A DNA stretch of 64,000 bases from PALSA-612 sp963765295 (GTDB taxonomy: Bacteria > Actinomycetota > Thermoleophilia > Gaiellales > Gaiellaceae), in assembly GCA_963765295.1 (NCBI GenBank), contig CAVXVO010000007.1:310001-374000 (forward strand). The letters run 5' to 3'. Made by a program: the position numbers and the translations under genes. Position 1 is the first letter of the stretch. Every line of letters starts with the position of its first letter. Positions 26,421 to 36,470 of the stretch are shown one piece after another. The notes beneath the pieces are model-generated. The model made no database searches, had not been told where the DNA came from, and saw only the letters and a program-made list of their open reading frames with translations.

Positions 26421-27075
26421 GCGACGACGAGGCGAAACGAGGTCTACGAGAAGGCGGGGCTCGGCCAGGCGGTCACGCTGGGCTCGCGCCCGGCCGTGCT
26501 CGTCGTCGACTTCTCGTGCGGCTTCACCGACCCTTCGTGCGCGCTCGGCTCGGACATGACTGCCGGAGGTCGAGGCGACGAGGCGGCTGCTCGACGCGGC
26601 GCGGGAGAAGGGCCTGCCGGTCGTGTTCACGACGATCGGCTTCGAGCCCTCCGGCAAGGACGGCGGGCTCTGGCTGCAGAAGGCGCCCGGCGCTCGCGCG
26701 ACCTCGAGCTCGGCGGCCGCTGGGTCGACATCGACCCGCGGCTCGAGCCGGCGCGACGACGAGACGATCGTGCTCAAGAAGGGCGCGTCGGCGTTCTTCG
26801 GGACGAACCTCGCCTCGATCCTCGTCTCGCAGGGCGTCGACACCGTGATCCTCTGCGGCGCGACGACGAGCGGGTGCGTGCGGGCGACTGCGGTCGACCT
26901 GCTCCAGTACGGCTGGCCGACGCTCGTCCCGCGCGAGTGCGTGGGCGACCGCGCGCAGGCGCCGCACGACGCGAATCTGTTCGACATCCAGGCGAAGTAC
27001 GCGGACGTCGTGCCGCTCGAGGAGGCGCTGGCCTACGTCGAGAGCGTGCCCGGGCGCGTGGGCGCGGGCGTTTGA
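26417..27075 (+). CDS. Isochorismatase-family amidohydrolase (N-carbamoylsarcosine amidase-like), frameshifted
   Basis: The cysteine-hydrolase triad is present: aspartate in VLVVDFSCGFTD, lysine in DDETIVLKKGASAFFGT and the nucleophile in CGATTSGCVRATAVDLL. The length (about 218) and the SALGSDM-type N-terminal insert fit N-carbamoylsarcosine amidase, which cuts carbamoyl-amines to free amine, CO2 and ammonia. Five one-base insertions (near 26435, 26570, 26690, 26700 and 26750) interrupt it; their sum matches the length, which is two bases over a codon multiple. Preceded by a hydantoinase, it suggests creatinine/N-methylhydantoin or other carbamoyl-compound breakdown, with the substrate inferred. 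Confidence 0.75.
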
Positions 27076-28126
27076 CCCATCGCGTCGCCGTCCTGGCGGG
27101 CGACGGCGTCGGCCCGGAGGTGGTCGCGGAGGCCCGCAAGGCCGTCGACGCGCTCGGCCTCGCGCTCGACGTGGACCGAGCTGCCGTGGGGCTCGGCGTT
27201 CTACCACGAGCACGGGCGGATGATGCCGGCGGACTGGCCCGAGCAGCTCTCCGGCTTCGACGCGGTGCTGCTCGGCGCGATCGGCGATCCGTCCGTCCCG
27301 GACCACGTCTCGCTCTGGGGGTCGATCCTCGAGCTGCGGCAGCGGCTCGACCTGTGGGCGAACCTGCGGCCGTGCCGGCTGCTCGCCGGGGATCCCGGGG
27401 CCGCTCGCCGGTCGCGGGCCCGGACGACGTCGACATGCTCTTCGTCCGCGAGAACACCGAGGGCGAGTACGCGGGCGTCGGCGGTCGCGCGCACCAGCGG
27501 GCTCCCCGGCGAGGTCGGGATCGAGTCGTCGCGTGTTCACGCGGGCCGGCTGCGAGCGGGTGCGTCCGGCTCGCGTTCGAGCGCGCGGCGCAGCGGCGCG
27601 GGCTCCTGACCAGCGCGACGAAGTCGAACGCGTCGCGGTTCGGCTACGTGCTCTGGGACGAGGTCGCCGCGGAGGTCGCCGCGCGAGTTCCCGGACGTCC
27701 GCTACGAGCGCGTGCTCGTCGACGCGCTCGCGGCGCGGATGGTGCGCTCGCCCGACTCGCTCGACGTCGTCGTCGCCTCGAACCTGTTCGCGCGACATCC
27801 TCACCGACCTCGGCGCCGCGATCCAGGGCGGGATGGGCATGGCCGCGACGGCGAACATCGCGCCCGGATCGAACGCGATCGGCATCTTCGAGCCCGTCCA
27901 CGGCTCGGCGCCGGACATCGCCGGCCAGGGCATCGCCAATCCGGCCGGCGCGATCTGGAGCGCCGTGCTGATGCTCGAGCACCTCGGCGAGGCGGACGCA
28001 GCCGCGCAGCGCTCCTGCGCGCGCTCGAGGACGTCTGCCGCGACGGCCCGCGCACGCGCGACGTGGGCGGCACGCGCGACGACGCGCGAGGTCGGCGACG
28101 CCGTCGTCGCCGCGGTCGCGGGCTAG
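27072..28126 (+). CDS. Tartrate dehydrogenase/isopropylmalate dehydrogenase-family enzyme, frameshifted
   Basis: An NAD-dependent beta-decarboxylating dehydrogenase. It begins at a TTG overlapping the previous stop (TTGA): VAVLAGDGVGPEVVAEA, then WGSAFYHEHGRMMPADW and VPDHVSLWGSILELRQ. These are closer to tartrate/malate dehydrogenase (TtuC) than to LeuB. Further on come DMLFVRENTEGEYAGVGG, DALAARMVRSP, ILTDLGAAIQGGMGMA and FEPVHGSAPDIAG. At least six one-base insertions break it; the ends are sound and restored length is about 350. It probably oxidises a hydroxy-dicarboxylate made in the same operon; which one is unknown. Confidence 0.75.
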
Positions 28127-28136
28127 GCTCGGAGAC

Positions 28137-29188
28137 ATGCCTCGCGCGCTCGTCCTCGGCGGGACCGGGTCGATCGGTCGCGCCACCGCCCGACGGCTGC
28201 TCGCGTCAGGCTGGGACGTCGATCTGACCGGCCGCGATCCGGCCAACATGCCCTTCGGGCTCGGGGCGGCCGGAGCACGGTTCGTCCGCGGCGACCGCGA
28301 CGACCCGGCGCACCTCGCGTCCGCCGTTGGCGACGGTGTCGATCTCCTGGTGGACAACGTCTGTTACACGGCGGAGCATGCGCGACTGCTCTTGCCGCTG
28401 CTCGATCGCGCCGGCTCGATCGTGATGCTCTCGAGCAAGGCGGTGTACGTCGACGACGCGGGGAACCACTCGAACTCCGATGTCGGGCCGCGCTTCGACG
28501 GCCCGGTCCGTGAGACGCAGCCCACGATGGCGCCGGGCGACATGGACTACGACTCACGCGAGGGCTACGGCGCCAACAAGATCGCGGCCGAGCACGTGCT
28601 CCTCGACGCCGGCCGTCCGGTGACGGTGATCCGGCCATCGAAGGTTCACGGACCGGGTGCGCAGCGGGCACGCGAGTGGATCTTCGTCAAGCGCGCGCTC
28701 GATCGCCGGCCGGCGATCGTGCTCGCGCACGGGGTGAGGGCGTCGACCACCCGACGGCGGCTGCCAACATCGCCGCACTGATCGAGATCGTCGCCGCCGA
28801 GCCGGGGCAGCGCATCCTGAACTGCGCGGATCCCGACGCGCCGAACGCTCTCGAGATCTCGCGGACGATCGCACGCCAGCTCGGTCACGAGTGGGAGGAG
28901 GTGCTGCTCGACGGTGGGCCGGACGGGAGCGTAGGGCGGCACTGCTGGGATCCGCCACACCCGATCGTGCTCGACATGACCGCGGCTGCCGAGCTCGGCT
29001 ACACGCCGGCGGGCGACTACGCCACGACGGTCGCCGACGAGGTCGCGTGGCTCGTCGCCGAGCGGCCGCCCCTCGACGAAGGGTTCTTCGACGGGTTCTT
29101 CGACTACGCGGCCGAAGACCGCTACCTCGACTCGATCGGCCTGCCGACCACGAGTGCCTCACGGAGCGCGGGCTCGACCGAGTCGTAG
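28137..29188 (+). CDS. NAD-dependent epimerase/dehydratase (atypical extended SDR), one frameshift
   Basis: The N-terminus has LVLGGTGSIGRATARRLL, followed by SIVMLSSKAVYVDD and YGANKIAAEHVLLD (catalytic YxxxK). A C-terminal half appears after a frame change near 28735 (DHPTAAANIAALIEIV and CADPDAPNALEISRTI). This resembles the plant-CSP41/reductase-like group of atypical SDRs. An ATG follows a GGAG site 11 bases after the previous stop. The annotated end overlaps the convergent AhpD-like gene by 67 bases, so the true stop may be earlier. Confidence 0.7.
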
Positions 29189-29661
29189 GCCGCGTCCGGC
29201 TGGACGCCGAGCGCGTCGAGCGCCTTCGAGAAGAAGCAGCGCGCGGCCGCGGCGGCGACGACGCTGACGATGTCGGCGTCGGAGAGACCGAACGCTCGCA
29301 GCCGCTCGATGTCCGACCCGGTCACGCTCGTCGCGTCCTCGGCGACCTTCTCGGCCAGGTCCATGACGGCCACGTCCACCGGCTCGATGCCCGCCGAGCG
29401 GTGGTCGACCGCAAGTTCGCGGACGCGCTCCGGCTCGAAGAAGTCCCGCGCCAGCACGCTGCCGTGGGCGAGCATGCAGTAGCTCGAGCGGAGCCGCCGC
29501 GCCGCGGCGAGCGTCGCGAGCTCGTAGCGCCGGAGGTCCATCGACTCCTTGATCGCACCGTTCAGTTGCTGCCAGGCTGCATAGATCTCAGGCCGCGTCG
29601 CGAACGCCGCGCCGTGGTTGGGCACGTCGTCGGTCTCGCGGATCAGCTCGATGAACGCCAT
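29122..29661 (-). CDS. Carboxymuconolactone decarboxylase/AhpD-like protein
   Basis: An intact 179-residue all-helical protein of the AhpD-like fold. The key block is LRSSYCMLAHGSVLARDFF: one cysteine and a histidine four residues later (CxxxH) instead of the CxxC of true AhpD, so it matches the peroxidase-related single-Cys branch. Such proteins handle peroxides or act as decarboxylases. It is convergent with the epimerase and downstream of the EamA exporter on the same strand, 34 bases from it. Confidence 0.75.
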   Translation of the reverse strand: MAFIELIRETDDVPNHGAAFATRPEIYAAWQQLNGAIKESMDLRRYELATLAAARRLRSSYCMLAHGSVLARDFFEPERVRELAVDHRSAGIEPVDVAVMDLAEKVAEDATSVTGSDIERLRAFGLSDADIVSVVAAAAARCFFSKALDALGVQPDAAYDSVEPALREALVVGRPIESR

Positions 29662-29695
29662 GTCGCTCCTTCCGTCGTCGCGGCCGAGCCTACCG

Positions 29696-30566
29696 TCAGC
29701 GCGTCGCGCTGATCAGCGCGCTGCCGGCGACGATCAGGAGCCCGGCGATCACCGTCCGGCGGCCGATCAGCTCGCTGCGGCCGACGATGATCGCCGCGAA
29801 GACGACGCCCCAGATCGACTGGGTCGCGTTCAGCGGCGCGACCACCGTCACGCGCCCGTGCGCGAAGCCCTCGACGAGGAAGGCGTAGGTCACGCCGAGC
29901 GTCAGCCCGGCCCACAGGAAGGGGCGGAACGATGTCGAGAAGCGCTCCCGAAGCTCGCGCCGACGAGCGACGAGGAGAAACGCCAGCAGGGCGAGGCACG
30001 CGCCGAACAGCGTCACGGCGGTTGCGAGCAGCGGCGGTGGATGCCTGTGGGTCGAGGCGGTGCGGACGAGGTTGTCGCGTACGCCGAACATCAGCGCACA
30101 GAGGAGCGCCGCCGCCATGCCGAGCGCCTGGAACTCCTTCGGCCGTGCCTTCTCCGCCACGAGGAAGACGCCGCCGGCGACGACGACGATCGTCCCCACG
30201 ACGAGGCCCGACCTGGACGGGCTCCCCGAGGAATGCGATCGCGATCAGCGCCGACACGAGCGGCGCGACACCGATCAGGATCGCCGCCCGCGACGGGCCT
30301 GCGAGCCGGATCGAATGGATGAAGAGGATCTGCGACGCGCCGGGAACGAAGAGGCCGATCAGCAGGAACGGCCACAGCTCGTCCGGGTGGACGTGGCCGA
30401 GATCGCCGTGCGCCGCCGCGACGGCGAGTGAGATGACGAACGCGACGGGCGCGACGACGATCGCTCCCACCTCCGGGTCTCCGCCGCGCACGAGCGCCGA
30501 GCGGACGGCGACGGCCAGCAGCCCGAAACCGATACCCGCGAGGACGCCGAAGAGGACTGCCAACAC
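29696..30566 (-). CDS. EamA/DMT-superfamily transporter, one frameshift
   Basis: A ten-helix exporter made of two EamA repeats. The first repeat spans FGVLAGIGFGLLAVAVRSAL to APLVSALIAIAFLGEP, and the second starts at GTIVVVAGGVFLVAE and ends with PLNATQSIWGVVFAAI and GLLIVAGSALI. One extra base near 30210, exactly between the repeats, splits it. The restored protein is about 289 residues. Members export amino acids or metabolites; the substrate is unknown. It may be co-transcribed with the AhpD-like gene. Confidence 0.75.
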
Positions 30567-30602
30567 GTACTACAGTCTCACGGTGCCCGGACCGCCCGCC
30601 GC

Positions 30603-31790
30603 GTGAACGTTCGGCTCGCGGTCGCGGGCGGGTGCGCGGCCGGGCTCGCCTCCGGCTGGAACGTCGGGAACGTCGGCGCCGTCGCGCCAGCAGCTCGCGA
30701 CGAGCTACGGCGTCGGTCTCGCCACCGTCGGGCTGTTCACGACCGCGCTCTTCCTCACGCACCTGCTGTTCCAGGTGCCGGCCGGGCGGGCGAGCGACCG
30801 CTACGGCGAGCGGCGCGTCGCCCTCGTCGGGCTCGTGATCATCGTCTGCTTCAACGCGCTGGCGCTGATCGGGCCCTATCCGGCGCTCGCGATCGCGGCG
30901 CGGACGCTCGTCGGCGTCGGGACCGGGCTCGCCTTCGTCTCCGGGAGCGCGTACGTGCGGGTGCAGGGCGGCTCGCCGTTCGCGCAGGGCCTGTTCGGCG
31001 GCGTCGCGCTGGGCGGCGGCGGGCTCGCGCTCGCGATCGTGCCGCCCGTCGAGGACGCGATCGGCTGGCGGGCGCCCTGGGTGACCGCGATCGCCGTCGG
31101 CGTCGCCGGCCTCGTCGTGCTCGCGGCCGGGCCCGCGGACGTGGCGCGCTCGCGAACCGCCCGGCCGGCGACGCACGACCGGCCGGTGTGATCCGCGACC
31201 GGTCGCTCTACCGGCTCGCAGTCGCTCTACGCCGCGTCGCTCGGGCTCAGCATCGTCGTCGGCAACTGGGTCGTGACGCTGCTGCACCGCCACGGCGGAC
31301 TCTCGAAGAGCACGGCCGGGCTCGTCGGCGCGCTGACGCTCGTGCTCGGCGTCGCCACCCGGCCGCTCGGCGGCTGGATCCTCCACGAGCGCCCGCGCTG
31401 GATGCGCACCGCCGTCGCCGCGGAGCCTCGTCGCCGGAGCTCTCGGCACCGTCGCGCTCGCCGTCTCGAAGCCGGTGGGGCTCGCCGTCCTCGGCGCGGC
31501 GTTGATCGGCCTCGCCGCGGGCATTCCGTTCGCGCCCTCGTTCACCGGCGCGGCGCTCACGCGGCCGGATGCCCCGGCCGCCGCGGTCGGCTTCGTCAAC
31601 GGCGCCGCCGCGTTCGTGACCCTCGTCGGGACGCCGCTCGTCGGGCTCGACGTTCTCGATCCCGGGCGACGGCAGGCTCGGGTTCGCCGTTCTCGCCGGC
31701 TGCTGGATCGCGGCTCTGCTCCTGCTGCCGACCGCGGCCCAGCTCGGGGTTCGACCCGCTACTGCAGCGAGCGGATCGCCTTCAGGATGA
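30603..31790 (+). CDS. MFS transporter, multiple frameshifts
   Basis: A 12-helix major facilitator. GTG start, RLAVAGGCAAGLASGWNVGN, then VGLFTTALFLTHLLFQVPAG followed by RASDRYGERRVALVGLVI (the A-motif), and after several insertions a second half with VVGNWVVTLLHRHGGLSKST and GLAAGIPFAPSFTGAALTRP. The breaks are near 30695, 31195, 31215, 31425 and 31655, with the last near 31750. The exact stop is uncertain and probably overlaps the convergent M20 gene. It resembles nitrate/cyanate-type MFS carriers, which would suit its place among amide-degrading genes, but that is inference. Confidence 0.65.
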
Positions 31791-33015
31791 TCTCGGCGGC
31801 GAGCGCGGCGTCCGCCGGGCTCGCGTCCTCGAGCGGCGAGTGGCTGATCCCGTCCTTGCAGGGGACGAAGACCATCGCGCTCGGGACCCGCTCTGCGACG
31901 CACATCGTGTCGTGCGCGGCGCCGGAGGGCATGAGCATGAAGGGCTCGCCCGCTCTCCTGCGCCGCGGTCTCGAGTGCCGAGACGATGCTCGCGTCCATC
32001 GGGGTCGCGGCCAGCGTCTGACGCTGCGCGGAACTCGGCCGTCATCCCGCGTCGCGCCGCGGCCTCGCTCGCGAAGGCGGCGATGTCGCGCGCGACGCCG
32101 CGGAACGCGTCCTCGTCGACGCCGCGGATGTCGACCGAGAAGCGCACCCGCGCCGGGACGACGTTGATCAGCCCCGGCTCGAACTCGATCTCGCCGACGG
32201 TGCCGACCGTGCCCTTGCCGGCCGCGCGCGCGAGCCGTTCGAGCTCGAGGATGCACTCGGCGGCGACGACGCCCGGGTCGAGCCGGAAGTCCATCGGCGT
32301 CGCCCCTGCGTGGTCGGCGCGCCCGTCGACCGATGATGTCCGCGTGGACGTAGCCGGCGATCGCGGTGACGACGCCGATCCGGTTGCCCGTGTCCTGCAG
32401 GACGCGGGCCTGCTCGATGTGCATCTCGATCCAGCCCGTCAGGTCGTCGAGGACGTGGATCGACTCGCGCCAGCGTTCGGGCTCGTAGCCGGCGCCGCGC
32501 GGCGTGCTCCCAGAAGCGGCCGTCCGTCGTCGATCGGCACGAAAGCGTCTCGCGCAGCTCCTCCTCGGTGACCCGCTGGAGCCATGATCCGGCTCCCGAG
32601 CAGCATCTGGCCGAAGCCCGAGCCCTCCTCCTCCAGGAAGGAGATCGAGCTGGAGCGGCAGGTCGAGGCCCGAGCTCGGCGTTCAGCCGGCAGACCTCGA
32701 GCGCCGTGACGACGCCCATCGTGCCGTCGTACTTGCCGCCGTTCCGGTTCGAGTCGCAGTGCGAGCCGATGCCGAACACCTTCTCGCCGCGCGGGCCGGT
32801 TGCGCGCGACGAGCGTGCCGACCGGGTCCTCGGAGACGTCGAAGCCGAGCTCGCGCGAGCGCGGCGCGTGAAGTAGTCGAGCGTCGCCCGGTAGACGGGC
32901 GTGTAGGCGTAGCGGCGGATCGCCTCGTCGGAAAGCGTGTAGGCGGCGGCCGGCGAGCGTCTCGATGTCGTGCTCGATCCGCGCCGCGCTCCGCTCCCGA
33001 TCGACTCCGGTCCAT
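31759..33015 (-). CDS. M20-family N-carbamoyl-L-amino acid hydrolase/allantoate amidohydrolase, many frameshifts
   Basis: A dinuclear zinc amidohydrolase of the hydantoinase/carbamoylase group. After restoring the frame it shows GSHCDSNRNGGKYDGTMGVV (metal His and Asp), LISFLEEEGSGFGQMLLGSR (the Glu-Glu pair), EMHIEQARVLQDTG, HADIIxDGRADHAGATPMDF, EFEPGLINVVPARVRFSVDI and the end AHDTMCVAERVPSAMVFVPC followed by KDGISHSPLED. At least eight one-base insertions are scattered through it. It removes a carbamoyl group from N-carbamoyl amino acids or opens allantoate, complementing the hydantoinase and the PuuE allantoinase. It is divergent from the ornithine cyclodeaminase, with 39 bases between starts. 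Confidence 0.75.
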
Positions 33016-33054
33016 CCGGGGACTCTACAACGGTCTCTCAGTAGAGTCGGCCGG

Positions 33055-34076
33055 ATGGCGGCGGAGAGCTGGCGGCACCGGAAGACGCTGATCCTCGGCC
33101 GGACCGACATGATCGGCCTCCTCACCCCCGGCCGAGTACGTCGACTGCGTCGAGCACGCCTTCCGCATGCACGGTCTCGGCCGCGTCTACATGGAGCCCA
33201 AGGGCCACATCGTCCTCGACCGCTACCAGGGCGAGTGGGAGGTGATGCCGTCCTGGATCGAGGAGCCCGAGGCGGCCGCGTGCAAGTGGGTCTCGATCCG
33301 CGAGGACAACTCGAAGTACGAGCTGCCCGCCGTCTTCTCGATCCTCGTCTACACGCATCCCGAGACCGGCTTCCCGCTCGCGATCTGCGACGGCTCGCAC
33401 CACACGCTGATGCGCACGGGCGCGTCGGCCGCCGTGTCGGCGAAGTGGCTCGCGCGCAAGGACTCGAAGGTGCTCGCGATCCTCGGCTCGGGCAGCGTCG
33501 GCAAGGGGACGCTCGCGACCTGCGACGCGGTCTTCGGCTGGGACGAGGTGCGGATCTGGAGCCGGACGCAGGAGTCGCTCGACCGCTTCGTCGCCGCCGA
33601 GCAGCCGTCCTACCCGCACCTCGAGCTGCAGACGACGACGGACGTCGAGCAGGCCGTGCGCGGCGCCGACGTGATCGTCACCGGGACGCACGCGCGCCGC
33701 TACCTCGTCGACGACGACTGGGTCTCGCCGGGGACGCACATCGCCGCGCTCGGCGCCGACCTCGCCGGCGAGCAGGAGCTCGACCCGCAGCACGCTCGCA
33801 GCGCGCCCGCGTCTTCGTCGACGACATCCGCCAGTGCCGCGAGGACGGCGAGATCAACGTGCCGCTGCGCGGAAGGTGTGATCACCGAGGACGACCTCGC
33901 CGGCGAGATCGGCAAGGTGATCTGCGGCGAGCTCGAGGGGCGCCAGTCCGACGACCAGATCACGGTGTTCGACTCGACCGGGCATCGCGCTCCAGGACTC
34001 GGCCACGGTGCCGCTCGAGTACGAGCGCGCCGTCGCGGCCGGCGTCGGCATCGAGAAGAAGATGATCTCGACCTGA
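33055..34076 (+). CDS. Ornithine cyclodeaminase/mu-crystallin-family enzyme, frameshifted
   Basis: An NAD(P)-binding protein of about 339 residues once restored. Landmarks: VMPSWIEEPEAAACKWVSI, GFPLAICDGSHHTLMRTGAS followed by AAVSAKWLARKDSK, the dinucleotide site LAILGSGSVGKGTLATC, and HIAALGADLAGEQELD. Five one-base insertions (near 33128, two around 33795-33815, 33872 and 33985) account for its length mod 3. The family includes ornithine cyclodeaminase, alanine dehydrogenase and imine reductases; the usual ornithine-binding details cannot be judged, so it may act on another amino acid or imine. Confidence 0.75.
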
Positions 34077-34085
34077 GGCGACGGT

Positions 34086-35839
34086 CTACGCGCGGCCGAC
34101 GGTCAGCGTGCAGACCGACGAGTCCGACGGCAGATGCGTTTCGTCGCCGCCCCAGTGAGCCTGCACGTGCCACACGCCGGGAATCGTCGGGGCGAAGCCG
34201 TCCGAGTAGCCGCCGGAGCCGTCGGTCGACTGCGTGTGTGTGACCGCCGATCCTGAGGCCGGCGTGTAGACGATCGAGATCGATGCGCCCGCGATCGCCG
34301 GCGAGAGCGTGCCGCTGTCGGTAACGCCGGTCTGGGTGAGGGAGCAGGAGAGCGAGAGCGTGGACGGCTGGCGCGGCGGTGGCGGTGGTGGCGGGGTGGC
34401 GGTGGCGGAGGTGGCGGAGGCGGAGGCGGCGGCGGCTTCGGCGGCGGGGGTGGGGGCGGCGGCGACGGCGGAGGCGGGGAAGACGGGGGCGGGGGAGAAG
34501 CCGGCGGAGGAGAAGGTGGGGGCGGCGAGGCCGGGGGCGGTGATGGGGACGGCGGCGGGGTCGGCGAAGACGAAGGCGGCGCGGGAGGCGAGGACGGGGG
34601 CGGCGGGGAAGCGCCGGAGCGCCCGCCCGAGTGTCCCTTGCCGCTTCCGGACGAGTGAGTCGTCGTCCCCGGTGCCTTCGGTGGGGTGCTCGGATGCGTT
34701 GACGTCGACCCGGTTGTGGTGACGGCGCTCACCGGGCTCGCCGGCGTACGGCGGGTGGAGCCAGAGGTCTTGCTCGCGCCCTGGTTCCCCTGCTTCTTGG
34801 CGCCGTGGCCCGAGTGGCGGGGTGCCCGGTGTCCGGCGGCCCGCTGCGTGCCGGACGGCGCCGCAGGAATCGGCGTGGGCGGAGGAGCGGCGGGCTCGAC
34901 GACGCGCCGGGTCGGCCCGCTCCCCGCGAACAGGTACGCAGCCCCGATGCCCGCGAGTGCGAGCGCCGCCGCTACTGCGACCGCGGCGACGAGCCGCTTC
35001 CGCGAGCGCGGGTCGGGAGGCCGGTCCCAGAAGCCGATCCCGGCGAGCGCGAGCTCGATCCGGTCGCGCAGCTCCGCAGTCGGCGCGGCCGGGATGAACT
35101 CCCGGTAGCGCCGCTGAACCTCCTGCAGGTCGTGGAATTCGGACTGGCAGACCTCGCACGCCTCGAGATGAGCGGCTGTCTCCTCGAGCTTGGCCCCCGT
35201 GAGCTCGCCGTCGAGGTGAGCCGACAGCAGCGGCAGTACGAGGCTGCACACGGACGGGAGGGTTCGTCGAACCTCTGTGAGCCCGAGCTGCAGGCGCAGG
35301 CGCTTGCGGGCGGCGGCGATCGCCTGCGCGGTCTCGGCCTCGCTCTGGTCGAGCAGGGAGGCGATCTCGGCGTAGCGCAGTCGCTCCAGCTCGAGGAGTG
35401 CGAGCGCGAGCCGCTGCGCGGGCGGCAGGCTGACGCTCACGAGGCGCAGGTCCTCCTGCTGACGGCGTGTCATCGCACCTCGCTCGGAGTCGTCCCAGAC
35501 CCATGTCTCGTCCTCGCTCGCACGCTTGCGCGTCGGTCCGCGACGGCCGGCCGCGTCGGCGTCCTCGAGGAACAGGTTCTTCGCCGACACGATCAGGTAC
35601 GTGGAGAGGTCGAGTCCCTCTCGCTCGATCTCCTCGAGGGCCGAGAGTGCTCGGAGGAACACCTCCGCGGCGAATTCGACGGCCCGGTCGCGGCTGCCCG
35701 TCAGCCGGTACCCGAGTGCAAACAGTCGAGGGGAGTCGCGTGCGTAGAGCTCGTCCGCGGCAGTTCGGTCGCGCTTCGCCAACCGCCGCACAAGGCGTGC
35801 GTCCGACGAGGTAGGGGTCGTCGTCCGGCGCTCCGGCAT
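34086..35839 (-). CDS. ECF-like sigma factor fused to zinc-finger anti-sigma, membrane helix, Pro-rich stalk and extracellular beta-domain
   Basis: One gene appears to join: a sigma-70 region 2 (residues ~15-90, DRTAADELYARDSPRLFALG) and region 4 (~130-185, LPPAQRLALALLELERLRYA); a putative anti-sigma zinc finger HLEACEVCQSEF at ~230; a membrane helix near 290 (RLVAAVAVAAALALAGIGAA); and about 200 residues of Ser/Thr/Pro ending in poly-proline. In the next frame comes a Cys-containing Ig/Big-like domain (LSPAIAGASISIVYTPASGS, WHVQAHWGGDETHLPSD) ending at 34086. The frame change lies inside the repetitive proline tract, where sequencing slips are likely. It would be a membrane-bound sigma factor needing proteolysis to act. 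The domain reading is strong, continuity of the last domain less so. Confidence 0.75.
34366..34615 (-). repeat. Low-complexity proline-coding tract
   Basis: Long runs of CCG/CCC/TCG codons (read on the minus strand) encode Pro/Ser repeats in the sigma-fusion stalk. Slippage in this tract probably explains the frame change. Confidence 0.75.
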
Positions 35840-35966
35840 TCCCTTGGCGCCTTCATCGGCACGGCAGGGGCAGTTCTTGAGCCTCAGAGTCGGTCAGGAG
35901 TCCCGCTACCATGGCCGGGCAGTCCAGTCGCGGCGGCAGGCCGCTCATCCACCAGGGGGGATTCAC

Positions 35967-36407
35967 TTGAAGAAGGCGCTGCTCGCGTTGGTCCTTGCTG
36001 CTGTCCTCGCGTCGTCCGCGACGGCGGCGGTCTCGACCAGCCCGAGCGCCTACAAGGCACACGTCAACGCAATGTGCGTGAAGGGCATCGCCGCGATCAA
36101 CGCGATTCCCAAGCCGACGACGGCGAAAGGGCTCGTGCCGTACTTCCAGAAGGCGGCCAAGCTCTCCGACCAGCTGCTCGTGCAGATTACGGCCGTGAAG
36201 CCGCCGTCGAGCCTGGCGAAGCCCGTCGCGGCCGCGATCAAGGCCCAGAGCGCGTTCGAGGCTGCTCTCCACAGCCTGATCGCGAAGCTGAAGACGAGCT
36301 CCAACCCGAAGCAGACGGTCATCAATGCCGAGCCGAAGCTCAACACCGTCAACGCCAAGGCGAACATCGCCTGGCGCACTGCCGGGCTCGTGAAGTGCGG
36401 CAGCTGA
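35967..36407 (+). CDS. Small secreted helical protein
   Basis: A 146-residue exported protein starting at TTG 35967 after a GGGGGG run. Signal peptide KKALLALVLAAVLASSATAA, then a helical mature part with AYKAHVNAMCVKGIAAINAI and a last cysteine four residues from the end, probably forming one disulfide. Similar small proteins of unknown function are common in Thermoleophilia. It is divergent from the sigma-fusion gene and could be in its regulon, though nothing in the sequence proves that. Confidence 0.65.
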   Translation: MKKALLALVLAAVLASSATAAVSTSPSAYKAHVNAMCVKGIAAINAIPKPTTAKGLVPYFQKAAKLSDQLLVQITAVKPPSSLAKPVAAAIKAQSAFEAALHSLIAKLKTSSNPKQTVINAEPKLNTVNAKANIAWRTAGLVKCGS

Positions 36408-36429
36408 TCTCGTAGGCGAGAATGGGGAA

Positions 36430-36463
36430 GCGCCGTCGGCGGGCTCGCCCTCGCCGACGGCGC
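36430..36463 (+). terminator. Strong hairpin terminator
   Basis: A perfect 12-bp stem GCGCCGTCGGCG / CGCCGACGGCGC with a 10-base loop, 22 bases after the small secreted-protein stop and just before the convergent YtfJ-like stop, so it may serve both strands. Confidence 0.75.
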
Positions 36464-36470
36464 GACTCCG

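Noticed and set aside
34309..34722. Plus-strand Gly/Ala-rich frame opposite the proline tract
   Set aside because: It is the complement of the proline-coding repeat and has no start context or conserved features.
35967..36407. Long upstream extension of the small secreted protein
   Set aside because: The frame is open upstream but a signal peptide starts exactly at TTG 35967, and the upstream residues are antisense to the sigma-fusion start region.
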